A DNA stretch of 64,000 nt from positions 5,197,501-5,261,500 of the forward strand of contig NZ_CP126107.1 of the NCBI RefSeq assembly GCF_030123365.1, in the 5' to 3' direction. The position numbers and the translations under genes are program-made. This document shows positions 42,069 to 50,096 of this stretch, piece after piece. The DNA comes from Neobacillus sp. SuZ13. GTDB lineage: Bacteria > Bacillota > Bacilli > Bacillales > Cytobacillaceae. Position 1 is the first letter of the stretch. Every line of letters begins with the position of its first letter. Under the pieces are notes generated by a model, which did not search any database, had not been told where the DNA came from, and saw only the letters and a list, made by a program, of their open reading frames with translations.

Positions 42069-42114
42069 AAAAACGAATATTATAGTTTAGGTCTTATTAA
42101 AATGTTCGTATTTT
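42069..42114 (+). promoter_or_regulatory. PurBox-like pair (PurR site) upstream of the purine permease
   Basis: AAAAACGAATATT (42069-42081) and AAAATGTTCGTATTTT (42099-42114) form an inverted pair with CGAA/TTCG cores separated by about 17 bp, resembling the paired PurBoxes bound by PurR in Bacillus. A purine riboswitch aptamer was looked for and not seen. Confidence 0.5.
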
Positions 42115-42126
42115 GGAGGAACAACT

Positions 42127-43428
42127 ATGTTTAAACTAAAAGAAAATCATACAAATACAAAAACGGAACTACTTTCGGGGTTTACAACTTTTTTTACAAT
42201 GGTCTATATTGTGGTTGTAAATCCGGTCATTCTTGCTGACGCAGGGGTTCCGTTCGGGCAGGTGTTCACCGCAACCATCATTGCCGCTGTCGTAGCAACA
42301 TTATGGATGGCACTTTTTGCTAATTATCCAATCGCCATTGCCCCAGGAATGGGGCTCAACGCTTTTTTTGCTTATTCTGTTGTAGGCGGACATCAAGGGA
42401 TTACCTACCAAACGGCCTTTGCAGCCGTTTTTGTCGCTGGCGTTATCTTCGTCTCCTTATCGTTAACGCCCCTTAGGGAAAAATTAATTGACGCAATCCC
42501 GGAAAACCTTAAACACGGAATTACTGCAGGGATTGGCTTGTTTATTGCCTTCATCGGTCTTCGCCTTACAAAAATCATTACAGCTCATCCCACTAATCTT
42601 GTCGGTCTCGGCGACCTTCATTCAGCATCTGCTCTTTTAGCAATAGTGGGTCTGGCGATTACACTTGTATTGATGGCACTCCGAGTCAATGGTGCAATAT
42701 TTTTTGGAATGGTTATTACTGGACTGATCGCTTTCTTTACCGGCCAGCTTGAGTTCAGTCAAGGATTTATGTCCCTGCCTACTCTGCCTGAGGGACTAAT
42801 TATCGCTAATCCAGTGACAGCATTGACCGATGTAATTCAGCACAGCCTTTATGCCGTTGTCTTTTCTTTCATTTTAGTAACCATTTTTGATACGACCGGT
42901 ACGATGATTGGTGTTGCTAATCAAGCCGGTTTAATGAAAAATGGCAAATTGCCGCGAGCGAGAGAGGCTTTACTTGCAGATTCAATCGGTACGGCAGTCG
43001 GTGCCATGTTTGGGACGAGCCCAACAACGGCCTATATCGAATCATCGTCAGGAGTAGCAGCCGGAGGCCGGACGGGTTTAACGTCGCTTACGGTTGCGAT
43101 ATTATTCATCCTGTCAGCCTTTTTCGGACCGCTTGTCAGTTCAGTTTCCGGGATATCAGCGATTACCGCACCAGCATTAATCATTGTCGGCAGTCTAATG
43201 ATGGGAAGTATCGCAAAAATCCGCTGGAATGAGCTGGATGAAGCCTTCCCTGCTTTTTTGACAGTCCTGAGCATGCCGCTAACATCAAGCATTGCAACGG
43301 GGATTGCTCTCGGTTTTATAAGCTATCCGCTTCTGAAGTTGGTAAAAGGGAAGTGGCGCGAAATTCATCCATTACTTTATGTATTCGCTGTCCTCTTCTT
43401 TATCCAACTTGCATTTTTACAGCATTAA
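42127..43428 (+). CDS. NCS2-family purine permease (PbuG/PbuO-like)
   Basis: A 433-residue permease of the AzgA-like NCS2 family importing hypoxanthine, guanine or adenine. About 12 to 14 hydrophobic segments. Family motifs are intact: GFTTFFTMVYIVVVNPVIL, APGMGLNAFFAYSVV, HGITAGIGLFIAFIGL, FDTTGTMIGVANQAGL and GTSPTTAYIESSSGVAAGGR. GGAGGA precedes the ATG at 42127. It is monocistronic. A PurBox-like pair upstream fits PurR control, and the 3' end uses two facing copies of the dispersed palindrome as terminator. Confidence 0.93.
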   Translation: MFKLKENHTNTKTELLSGFTTFFTMVYIVVVNPVILADAGVPFGQVFTATIIAAVVATLWMALFANYPIAIAPGMGLNAFFAYSVVGGHQGITYQTAFAAVFVAGVIFVSLSLTPLREKLIDAIPENLKHGITAGIGLFIAFIGLRLTKIITAHPTNLVGLGDLHSASALLAIVGLAITLVLMALRVNGAIFFGMVITGLIAFFTGQLEFSQGFMSLPTLPEGLIIANPVTALTDVIQHSLYAVVFSFILVTIFDTTGTMIGVANQAGLMKNGKLPRAREALLADSIGTAVGAMFGTSPTTAYIESSSGVAAGGRTGLTSLTVAILFILSAFFGPLVSSVSGISAITAPALIIVGSLMMGSIAKIRWNELDEAFPAFLTVLSMPLTSSIATGIALGFISYPLLKLVKGKWREIHPLLYVFAVLFFIQLAFLQH

Positions 43429-43433
43429 AAGAC

Positions 43434-43477
43434 AAAAAAGAGTGTCAGGCACCAATGCGGTGCCTGACACTCTTTTT
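43434..43477 (+). terminator. terminator built from two facing dispersed palindromes (copy 16)
   Basis: AGTGTCAGGCACC (43441-43453) and GGTGCCTGACACT (43459-43471) pair perfectly around a 5-nt loop, flanked by AAAAAAG and CTTTTT. This makes a strong bidirectional terminator between the permease and the convergent small gene. Confidence 0.9.
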
Positions 43478-43484
43478 ATGTTCC

Positions 43485-43676
43485 CTACTTTTTCGGCTGA
43501 TCAAGTGCTTGATAGGCTAATTGATATTTCCCACCGTCTGCCACTTCTGAATGGTACAAGGCTTTTAGGGCCGTGTTTTTCTCGAGGCCATGTTCCACCT
43601 TTAACTCTTTCAAGCGTGTATGCAATTCTTTATTATCTTTAATTAGCTGCTGCATTTGTGATTTTAAATACTTCAT
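43485..43676 (-). CDS. small helical protein of unknown function (63 aa)
   Basis: I do not recognise a family. The 63-residue product, MKYLKSQMQQLIKDNKEL and onward, is highly charged and helical, with a coiled-coil-like first half and the motif HSEVADGGKYQLAYQAL near the C terminus. The ATG at 43676 has GAAGGGG about 11 nt upstream; an in-frame GTG at 43697 overlaps that SD region. It converges on the purine permease. Confidence 0.55.
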   Translation of the reverse strand: MKYLKSQMQQLIKDNKELHTRLKELKVEHGLEKNTALKALYHSEVADGGKYQLAYQALDQPKK

Positions 43677-43770
43677 AAAATGATGAACCCCTTCCACGAA
43701 CTAAATCGTTCCCCAAGTATAGCATTAATTAACTTGATTTATATAAACCATCCCATATTTATTTTCTCTG

Positions 43771-43822
43771 ACCATGTCCTTTTGGCCGACTTTTTTCTAT
43801 ATAGAAGGTGAAAGGAGGTGAG
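43771..43822 (+). promoter_or_regulatory. conserved leader block, copy 1
   Basis: ACCATGTCCTTTTG, a T-rich stretch, CTATATAGAAGGTG and AAAGGAGGTGAG. It is about 93% identical to the block at 58652-58703, and both lead into DUF1659 genes. It must hold the promoter and SD, and no standard SigA spacing fits well. Confidence 0.6.
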
Positions 43823-43827
43823 TAATC

Positions 43828-44046
43828 ATGGCACAAGCATTATTAGAAGGAACAAAACTTCGGTTGCATTTCGAAATTGGCATGGATGAAGATGGAGCAC
43901 CCATTCTCCGTGCAAAAACGTTCAGCAATGTGAATAAGGATGCAACGGTAGATCAGTTATCCCAAGCTGCCCAAGCGATTACTGTTTTATCCAAGGACAC
44001 ACTTAACAAAGTGGAACGGAATGACAGCTCAGAAATCATTGCCTAA
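43828..44046 (+). CDS. DUF1659 family small protein
   Basis: A 72-residue protein with the DUF1659 pattern: a basic strand (TKLRLHFEIGMDEDG), then RAKTFSNVNKDAT, and a conserved C-terminal helix TLNKVERNDSSEIIA. It is first in a three-gene run with DUF2922 and YvrJ proteins, an arrangement repeated in Bacillus. AAAGGAGGTGAG is the SD. A paralogue lies at 58709. Function is unknown. Confidence 0.85.
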   Translation: MAQALLEGTKLRLHFEIGMDEDGAPILRAKTFSNVNKDATVDQLSQAAQAITVLSKDTLNKVERNDSSEIIA

Positions 44047-44085
44047 TAAGCTCGTCAATTAATTTATCGAAAGGAGGTGGGATAA

Positions 44086-44304
44086 ATGGCAAAAACCTTA
44101 GAATTACACTTTAATACAGAACTTGGTAAAACGGTGAGTTTATCAATTGAAAATCCAAAGGAACCGATTGATGAGGCTGTCATCAAACAATCGATGGCTC
44201 AAATTATTGCATCTGAAATCTTTACTGCTCCCGGCGGAAAATTTGTGACGGCCAAATTGGCCAGAGTTGTTGACCGAAATGTAACGGATTATGAACTAGT
44301 TTAA
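44086..44304 (+). CDS. DUF2922 family small protein
   Basis: A 72-residue protein with DUF2922 marks: AKTLELHFNTELGKTVSLSI, a conserved NPKEPID turn, and ARVVDRNVTDYELV at the C terminus. It follows the DUF1659 gene by 39 bp with its own SD AAAGGAGGTG. A paralogue lies at 58967. Function is unknown. The two proteins are of equal size and always adjacent here, which suggests they act together. Confidence 0.85.
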   Translation: MAKTLELHFNTELGKTVSLSIENPKEPIDEAVIKQSMAQIIASEIFTAPGGKFVTAKLARVVDRNVTDYELV

Positions 44305-44312
44305 TAACGGAG

Positions 44313-44343
44313 AGGCCGATTCCACCTAGGGATGGCCTTTTTT
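44313..44343 (+). terminator. possible attenuator between DUF2922 and yvrJ
   Basis: AGGCC and GGCCT with inner GATTCC/GGGAT pairing, followed by TTTTTTT. It would limit read-through into the YvrJ gene. Confidence 0.55.
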
Positions 44344-44362
44344 TACAAAGGAGGTGAAAAAA

Positions 44363-44506
44363 GTGGAGCAGCTCATTCCGATCATAAGCGAGGTTGGTTT
44401 TCCCATCGTCGTGACCCTTTATTTGCTTTACCGCATTGAATCAAAATTGGATATGGTCGTCACCTCGATTCAAAATCTTCCCGAGCGCATGAAGGAAAGA
44501 ATGTAA
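44363..44506 (+). CDS. YvrJ family protein (47 aa)
   Basis: A 47-residue product starting at GTG 44363, behind AAAGGAGGTG. It has one hydrophobic segment (ISEVGFPIVVTLYLLYRIE), then an amphipathic tail (SKLDMVVTSIQNLPERMKERM), which is the YvrJ pattern. In B. subtilis yvrJ is linked to the SigO-RsoA regulon. Third gene of the DUF1659-DUF2922-YvrJ run. Role unknown; probably a single-pass membrane protein. Confidence 0.8.
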   Translation: MEQLIPIISEVGFPIVVTLYLLYRIESKLDMVVTSIQNLPERMKERM

Positions 44507-44514
44507 ATACTTAG

Positions 44515-44551
44515 GACAACCCCTGGATATTAGGTAAGGGTTGTTCTTTTT
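44515..44551 (+). terminator. terminator after the yvrJ gene
   Basis: GACAACCC pairs with GGGTTGTTC around a long loop, followed by TTTTTG. Confidence 0.65.
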
Positions 44552-44679
44552 GTTCCATTAAACGATAGAGAATCAATGGTTTAGGATGCATCAACAATTA
44601 CCGTGACAAGCACCCGCACATACTTGTCCACTTCTACATAGCATGTATTATAATCAATTTTAGAAATGGAGAGGATGAA

Positions 44680-45483
44680 ATGAAGCTTTATTTAGATCCA
44701 GGTCATGGCGGACAAGACCCTGGTGCTCAAGGTCATGGATTGGATGAAAAGGATTTAACATTAGCGATCGCGCTCAAAATACGTTCCATTTTACAAAATG
44801 ATTATGAAAACATTGACGTAAAAATGAGCAGGAGCAGCGATACTACTAAAAGCTTAGGTCAGCGTTCCAGCGAGGCCAATGCTTGGGGAGCTGATTTTTT
44901 CTTAGCGATTCACATCAATTCTGGGCCAAGCTCCGCCCAAGGTTATGAGGACTATATTTATAACGGTCTGTCGAACTCCTCAAAGGCCGCACAATATCAG
45001 GATATCATCCATGCCGAAGTCATCAAAGTGAATCAGCTACAAGACCGCGGCCAGAAAAAGGCGAACTTTCATGTATTACGTGAGACAAATATGCCAGCAC
45101 TTTTAACCGAAAATGGATTTATCAGTAACGATCATGACGCCGCATTAATGAAACAATCATCTTGGATTCAAAAAGTAGCACAAGGTCACGTCAACGGAAT
45201 TGCCAAAGCCTTTGGTCTGATACGTAAACCAGTTGATCCACCTGATGACGGAACACTTTTCAAAGTGATTGCTGGTTCATTCAAATCCAAAGAAAATGCG
45301 GACGAACGAGTCGACCAACTCAAGTCAAAAGGCATTGAATCTTTTGTTGATACCACAAAAATCTCTGGTGTAACATGGTACCGAGTCCAAGCTGGAGCAT
45401 TTTCCAGCCGTGATAATGCAGAAGATCGTTTAACAGAAGTAAAAAAAGCCGGAATAAACGATGCATTCCTCGTTGCAGAATAA
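44680..45483 (+). CDS. N-acetylmuramoyl-L-alanine amidase with SPOR domain (CwlC-like), no signal peptide
   Basis: A 267-residue amidase. The Amidase_3 domain (about 1-180) starts at once with LYLDPGHGGQDPGAQG, has zinc ligands in that His, the Glu of the first helix (LDEKDLTL) and FFLAIHINS, and ends with the catalytic Glu in LLTENGFI. A SPOR domain follows (about 192-265, FKVIAGSFKSKENADERVDQL). The absence of a signal peptide matches B. subtilis CwlC/CwlH, which lyse the mother cell late in sporulation. CATAGCATG at 44637-44645, with AC 17 bp upstream, nearly fits a SigK promoter. Confidence 0.9.
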   Translation: MKLYLDPGHGGQDPGAQGHGLDEKDLTLAIALKIRSILQNDYENIDVKMSRSSDTTKSLGQRSSEANAWGADFFLAIHINSGPSSAQGYEDYIYNGLSNSSKAAQYQDIIHAEVIKVNQLQDRGQKKANFHVLRETNMPALLTENGFISNDHDAALMKQSSWIQKVAQGHVNGIAKAFGLIRKPVDPPDDGTLFKVIAGSFKSKENADERVDQLKSKGIESFVDTTKISGVTWYRVQAGAFSSRDNAEDRLTEVKKAGINDAFLVAE

Positions 45484-45492
45484 ATACCCTAC

Positions 45493-45530
45493 AAAAGACC
45501 TCCTATTCACATATAGTACGGAGGTCTTTT
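45493..45530 (+). terminator. terminator between the two amidase genes
   Basis: AAAAGACCTCC pairs with GGAGGTCTTTT, a perfect 11-bp stem. Confidence 0.85.
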
Positions 45531-45628
45531 GTATGGTTTTGTGTTTATGTAAGGCAAATTGAGTCCACAAGATTGGATTTGCCATAACATATAGATGAAC
45601 GTATTTTAAATGAAATGGAGGAGTAAGT

Positions 45629-47197
45629 ATGAAGCTATATTTAGACCCAGGCCATGGCGGTGAGGATCCCGGTGCCCAAGGGAATGGGCTGAATGAAAAA
45701 GATATTACCTTAGCTATTGCACTTAAAATACGAAAAATCATCCTCAATGATTATGAAAATGTTCAAGTTAAGATGAGTCGTACAAGCGATACGACCAGAA
45801 GCTTAGCTCAGCGCTCAAGCGCCGCCAACGCATGGGACGCAGACTTTTTCTTGGCTATTCATATCAATTCTGCTGACAGTTCCGCCCAAGGATATGAGGA
45901 TTTTATTTATGATGGAGCATCTAATACTAGTAAAGCAGCAAAATACCAGGATATCATCCATGCAGAGGTCATCAAAGTGAATCAACTGAAAGACCGCGGG
46001 CAAAAAAAGGCCAATTTTCACGTCATAAGAGAAACGAAAATGCCTTCCATTCTAACGGAAAACGGCTTTATCAGCAACAAACATGATGCTGCACTAATAA
46101 AAGACTCGGCCTGGCAGCAAAAAGTGGCCCAAGGCCACGTGAACGGGATTGCCAAAGCCTTTGGCCTGAAGCGAAAGGCTGTGAAGGAAACACCGAAAAC
46201 AACAACCACACCCAAAACTACCCAAACTACAAAAACAGTCTATACGGTTTATGTCGGCTCTTATAAATCAAAAGAAAATGCCCAAGATAGGGTTGCAGAA
46301 TTGAAGAAAAAAAGCATTAAATCATCCATTGTTACCACAAAAATATCTGGAGCTACCTGGTACCGAGTGAAAGTAGCGAGCTATACGACCAATGCCAATG
46401 CAGAAAAACGCCTAAAAGCAATTGAAAAAGCAGGTTACGATGATGCCTTTATTATTACGGAAAAAGAAACTATTACAACGACAACTAAAACAGAAACCAA
46501 AAAGCCTGCAGCAAGCACCAGTACAACAGCAAAGCCTGCAACAGGCACTAAACCTGCCACATCAACACCGACCACAAGCTCCAGTAAACCAGCAACCACC
46601 ACACCAACCACAAACACTAGTAAACCAGCAACCACCACACCCGCTACGAGCACGAATCCAACTACGACTCCAAACAACACTAACAATGAAATCCCCATCA
46701 TCACGGACCCCGGACAGTTTACTATTTTAGGTCCGACCTTCCTTTCACCTGAACAGATGGACCAATTTGTGAAAAAGGTCAATCCAAAAGCGCCGGAATT
46801 AGGTGAATTTTATCAAACCCTCGGAAAATATTACGGGATTCGCGGGGATGTAGCCTTTGCACAAGCCATTCACGAAACAGACTATTTTCGGTTTACCGGA
46901 GTCGTCAATCCTGAACAGAACAACTTCGCAGGAATTGGAGCAACTGGAGGAGATACGCGTGGTGCACGGTTTGAAAGTGAAGAAGAAGGTGTCCTTGCAC
47001 AGCTTCAGCACCTATACGCGTATGCGACAACCAAGCCACTGCCAAATCAATATCCATTAGTTGATCCCCGCTTCCATCTTGTCGATAGAGGTTCTGCTCC
47101 AACATGGACCGCTTTAAACGGAAAATGGGCTGTTCCAGGTACAACCTATGGGCAATCCATTCTTGCTCTTTATCAAAAAATGATTCATTCTGTCTAA
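45629..47197 (+). CDS. bifunctional amidase-SPOR-glucosaminidase, no signal peptide
   Basis: A 522-residue wall hydrolase. It repeats the neighbour's architecture: Amidase_3 (1-180, LYLDPGHGGEDPGAQG, FFLAIHINS, ILTENGFI) and SPOR (about 205-280, YVGSYKSKENAQDRVAELK). It then adds a Thr/Pro/Ser-rich linker (about 285-370) and a C-terminal glucosaminidase-type domain (about 380-520), with the catalytic-Glu region FAQAIHETDYFRFTG and NNFAGIGATGG. It is a tandem duplicate of the preceding gene that gained a second enzyme. No signal peptide is present; CATAACATA (45583-45591) fits a SigK -10. Confidence 0.88.
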   Translation: MKLYLDPGHGGEDPGAQGNGLNEKDITLAIALKIRKIILNDYENVQVKMSRTSDTTRSLAQRSSAANAWDADFFLAIHINSADSSAQGYEDFIYDGASNTSKAAKYQDIIHAEVIKVNQLKDRGQKKANFHVIRETKMPSILTENGFISNKHDAALIKDSAWQQKVAQGHVNGIAKAFGLKRKAVKETPKTTTTPKTTQTTKTVYTVYVGSYKSKENAQDRVAELKKKSIKSSIVTTKISGATWYRVKVASYTTNANAEKRLKAIEKAGYDDAFIITEKETITTTTKTETKKPAASTSTTAKPATGTKPATSTPTTSSSKPATTTPTTNTSKPATTTPATSTNPTTTPNNTNNEIPIITDPGQFTILGPTFLSPEQMDQFVKKVNPKAPELGEFYQTLGKYYGIRGDVAFAQAIHETDYFRFTGVVNPEQNNFAGIGATGGDTRGARFESEEEGVLAQLQHLYAYATTKPLPNQYPLVDPRFHLVDRGSAPTWTALNGKWAVPGTTYGQSILALYQKMIHSV

Positions 47198-47258
47198 TGG
47201 ATTGGATAGTCTATCCAAAAACTCCATTCATCTCCCAAAGCCTGACACTTCCCCCTAC

Positions 47259-47294
47259 GAAAGACCTCTTTTAATCATAAAAAAGAGGTCTTTT
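47259..47294 (+). terminator. terminator after the bifunctional wall hydrolase
   Basis: AAAGACCTCTTTT pairs with AAAAAGAGGTCTTT, preceded by a decayed GCCTGACACT fragment of the dispersed palindrome near 47240. Confidence 0.8.
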
Positions 47295-47378
47295 CCTGTT
47301 TGCTTGTTGATTTCCTCCCATTCGAAGTATATTACGAAAAAAATAGGACTACAATGAACGGAAACAGGAGGTCGTTGT

Positions 47379-47795
47379 ATGCGTGAATTTTTTATTTTAT
47401 TATGGGCTCTAGCCATCCTTATTTTTACATGCACCGCTAGTTTTTCAGAATTAATAGAGTCTGGCCAAGTTCATTTTCAATGGGACAGTCATCCCAACTT
47501 TTCGGAACTTCTAGACCCATTACCGCTCGAACTTACCCGTGACTTTCTGCTCCAAAAATGCGGCCATGCCCTTGCTTTTCTCTTCCTGACCATATTGCTG
47601 CAAACCAAATTCCGCTCCAAAGCATGGATTCTATTCTTGGCTATTTCCTTTGCTTCTTTAACTGAAATCCTTCAATTATTCTTCACTCGGGATGGGAGAA
47701 TTTTTGATATAGCAATCGATCTAATCGGGGTATTACTAGCAACAGGTTCAAAAAGTCTGTTTACAACACCTCAATCAAAGCAAACCCATCTTTGA
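47379..47795 (+). CDS. VanZ-family membrane protein
   Basis: A 138-residue protein with about four hydrophobic segments, in the VanZ-like family. Marks are FLLQKCGHALAFLFLTILL (the conserved Lys-x-x-His near helix 2) and a C-terminal SLTEILQLFFTRDGRIFDIAIDLIG, the family signature Glu-x-x-Gln...Arg-x-x-Asp-x-x-x-Asp. Its role is not established outside teicoplanin resistance. AGGAGG precedes the ATG at 47379. It is monocistronic. Confidence 0.9.
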   Translation: MREFFILLWALAILIFTCTASFSELIESGQVHFQWDSHPNFSELLDPLPLELTRDFLLQKCGHALAFLFLTILLQTKFRSKAWILFLAISFASLTEILQLFFTRDGRIFDIAIDLIGVLLATGSKSLFTTPQSKQTHL

Positions 47796-47924
47796 TGGAA
47801 AACCAAATTAGCCCTCGATTTTAATAATAGGTTTAGTTTTAGGGTTTAGCCATTTCATCACTTGAATTATGAAGATTATCCCCCCAAAAAAAATCAACAA
47901 TCATTTGGTCTGCATCAATTAAGA

Positions 47925-47952
47925 AGCGGCCAACTCTATTATGAAGGCCGCT
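47925..47952 (-). terminator. hairpin downstream of the SIS cluster
   Basis: AGCGGCC pairs with GGCCGCT, 19 bp past the minus-strand stop at 47971. It probably ends the epimerase-MFS-SIS transcript. Confidence 0.55.
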
Positions 47953-47970
47953 CCCAAACCAATGATTCTA

Positions 47971-48984
47971 TTAAAATGGTACTTTTTTATAATACCTTCT
48001 CGTTGTCAGCGGATGATTCCTTTGCTCTTCCAAGTGGCAGCTGACTCTCTCAAGTAACGCCGCAAACACAATCGGAGAAACCAGACTTCGCAGACCTTCG
48101 GAAATGCCCTCTAATTGATAATCCTTCGTATCAAAAACAGTTAACTCCTTCGAGTAATATTCAGCAAATCGCTCGACTCTCTCCGTTAGCGGACGGGATC
48201 GATCTTCCCCTTTTAGGAGGATTATACTCGTGTCTTCTTCCACTAATTCCAATGTTCCATGGAAGAAATCAGAGGCATGAACCGATCGTGTTTTAATCCA
48301 CTGCATTTCCTCTAAAATACACATGCCATAGTAATAGGTTTGACCCCAATCGATCCCTGCCCCTGAAAGGATATGGTACGGTGTCTCTTTATGCTTGCGG
48401 GCAAACTCCGCTGCCCGCGGTTCTACCGCTTCCTTCACGTTAAGGAGCGCCTCGGGCAGATGTCTCATTTCCTCAACGAATTGATGATAGTCTGGAAATT
48501 CATTCAGCTTATACATCAAACGGAACGCTAGTAAATAAGACTGGATATAGAACGATTCACAGGAAGTATCATCAGCCGCATAATTGATAAAAGTATAATC
48601 AGTTCCATTCGCTAACGGTGTAGCAGCATGCCCCACCAAGCTGATTGTTACCGCACCTTTTTCCTTACAAAACGCCGCTGCCTCCACTGTTTCTTTGGTT
48701 GTACCAGACAAAGAAGGCAAGATGACCAATGAATGTTCACCCAGGTGCTGATGATCCATCAACATCAACTCCGAGGAGATTTCTGTATAAACAGGTAAGG
48801 TGGAATGTGTTTTTAAAATATATTCAGCCGGACGCATCAGGATGGCTGCGCCGCCAGTTCCTACAAAAAATACATTTTCCAACCCTTTTTCCAACACCGA
48901 ATCAATCACCTGATCGAATTCATCCTTAAGAGATAAGGCACCAGTTTGAATGGTTACATATCTTTCCACATCAAAGTTAAACAT
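47971..48984 (-). CDS. SIS-domain sugar isomerase/deglycase (FrlB paralogue 1)
   Basis: A 337-residue protein with two SIS domains, related to fructoselysine-6-phosphate deglycase FrlB. First SIS: NVFFVGTGGAAILMRPAEYIL and ILPSLSGTTKETVEAA, a phosphosugar-binding Ser/Thr cluster. Second SIS: YHILSGAGIDWGQTYYYGMC and the catalytic-region SVHASDFFHGTLELVEEDTS. C-terminal tail RNHPLTTRRYYKKVPF is the FrlB-type ending. It is closely related to the next gene (same length) and less so to the third SIS gene. It is last in the unit. It probably cleaves a different Amadori 6-phosphate than FrlB (inference). Confidence 0.88.
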   Translation of the reverse strand: MFNFDVERYVTIQTGALSLKDEFDQVIDSVLEKGLENVFFVGTGGAAILMRPAEYILKTHSTLPVYTEISSELMLMDHQHLGEHSLVILPSLSGTTKETVEAAAFCKEKGAVTISLVGHAATPLANGTDYTFINYAADDTSCESFYIQSYLLAFRLMYKLNEFPDYHQFVEEMRHLPEALLNVKEAVEPRAAEFARKHKETPYHILSGAGIDWGQTYYYGMCILEEMQWIKTRSVHASDFFHGTLELVEEDTSIILLKGEDRSRPLTERVERFAEYYSKELTVFDTKDYQLEGISEGLRSLVSPIVFAALLERVSCHLEEQRNHPLTTRRYYKKVPF

Positions 48985-48996
48985 GACAACTGCCTC

Positions 48997-50010
48997 CTAG
49001 TAAGCCATTTTACGGTAATATCTGCGAGTCTCTAACGGATGATTTCTTTCACGCTCAAGATAAACACTGATTCGGCCGGTTAGGGCCCAATTCAGACAGA
49101 TTGCAAAGTGCTTTCTAAATTCCTCACTAATTCCTTCCAAGCGATAATCCTTTGTATCTACTATGAACAATTCGTTGGTGATATTTTCTGCGAATCGTTC
49201 AACACGTTCCACCAATGGCCGAGTTTCATCTTCACCTTTGAATAGAATCACGCTTGTATCCTCTTCAACCAACTCAAGCGTGCCGTGGAAGAATTCAGCA
49301 GCATGGATAGATTTGGACTTAATCCACTGCATTTCTTCTAAGATACACATTGCGTAGGAATACGTATTCCCCCAAAGGTTCCCGGCCCCAACCAGCATAT
49401 GGTAACCAGTATTTTTATGCTTGATTGCAAATTGCTCAGCTTGTGAGTCAAACTGCTCTAAGGCATCAACGATACCTTGTGGTAAAAGGGCAATTTCTTT
49501 CGCAAATTGATCATATTGCGGGAACTCATCATTGTTATGAATAAAGCGGAACGTTAGCAACTGCAAATGTAAAAAGAAGGTATCAAATGAGTATTTCTCA
49601 TGACCAGTGGAGATACAGTAATCAACGGCTTCAGCCAATGGCGTGCCTTGTTCAGCTACTAATCCAATTGTTGTCGCACCTTTGCTCTTACAGAACTCAG
49701 CAGCAGCCACTGTTTCTTTTGTTGTCCCTGTAACAGATGAAAAGATACAAACAGAATCCTTGGTCAGGTGACGGTTATTCATGACAAGTAGCTCTGCCGC
49801 TATCTCCGCATGCACCTCGAGCGTGGAATTGGACTTTAAAATATATTCATAGGGATACATCATCGCAATCGTCCCACCGGAACCAATTAAGAAGATATTT
49901 TTAAATCCTTTAGCCGAAATTCCATCAACAATTTTCTCAATTTCTTCCCTCTTTGCAATTGCCTCTTGACCAACTAATTGTAAATATTGCTCAGCATCAA
50001 ATTTTAACAT
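48997..50010 (-). CDS. SIS-domain sugar isomerase/deglycase (FrlB paralogue 2)
   Basis: A 337-residue two-SIS protein and the nearest paralogue of the preceding entry. Marks: NIFLIGSGGTIAMMYPYEYIL, IFSSVTGTTKETVAAAEFC, MLVGAGNLWGNTYSYAMC, SIHAAEFFHGTLELVEEDTS and the tail RNHPLETRRYYRKMAY. It starts 12 bp upstream of paralogue 1 with GGAGGA as SD. About 86 bp, including one dispersed-palindrome copy, separate it from the true FrlB gene. The duplication suggests more than one glycated substrate, or a hetero-oligomer. Confidence 0.88.
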   Translation of the reverse strand: MLKFDAEQYLQLVGQEAIAKREEIEKIVDGISAKGFKNIFLIGSGGTIAMMYPYEYILKSNSTLEVHAEIAAELLVMNNRHLTKDSVCIFSSVTGTTKETVAAAEFCKSKGATTIGLVAEQGTPLAEAVDYCISTGHEKYSFDTFFLHLQLLTFRFIHNNDEFPQYDQFAKEIALLPQGIVDALEQFDSQAEQFAIKHKNTGYHMLVGAGNLWGNTYSYAMCILEEMQWIKSKSIHAAEFFHGTLELVEEDTSVILFKGEDETRPLVERVERFAENITNELFIVDTKDYRLEGISEEFRKHFAICLNWALTGRISVYLERERNHPLETRRYYRKMAY

Positions 50011-50073
50011 GTTTCATTCCTCCAAATTTATATTAGAATTATTGGGACTACAATATTTAGTGGTATTTTTCAT

Positions 50074-50086
50074 GGTGCCTGACACC
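50074..50086. repeat. dispersed palindrome GGTGCCTGACACC, copy 17
   Basis: Exact copy in the only gap between the three SIS genes. Confidence 0.85.
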
Positions 50087-50096
50087 AACACCACTT

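Noticed and set aside
41999..42126. Purine riboswitch upstream of the NCS2 permease.
   Set aside because: The conserved aptamer core (TATA..GTGGATATGGC type) is absent; a PurBox-like pair fits better.
46422..46782. Frames of about 100 codons on both strands within the wall-hydrolase gene.
   Set aside because: They are shadows of the Thr/Pro-rich linker, whose codon repetition keeps other frames open.
47862..48044. 60-codon plus-strand frame overlapping the end of the SIS gene.
   Set aside because: No SD and it crosses a hairpin; no similarity recognised.
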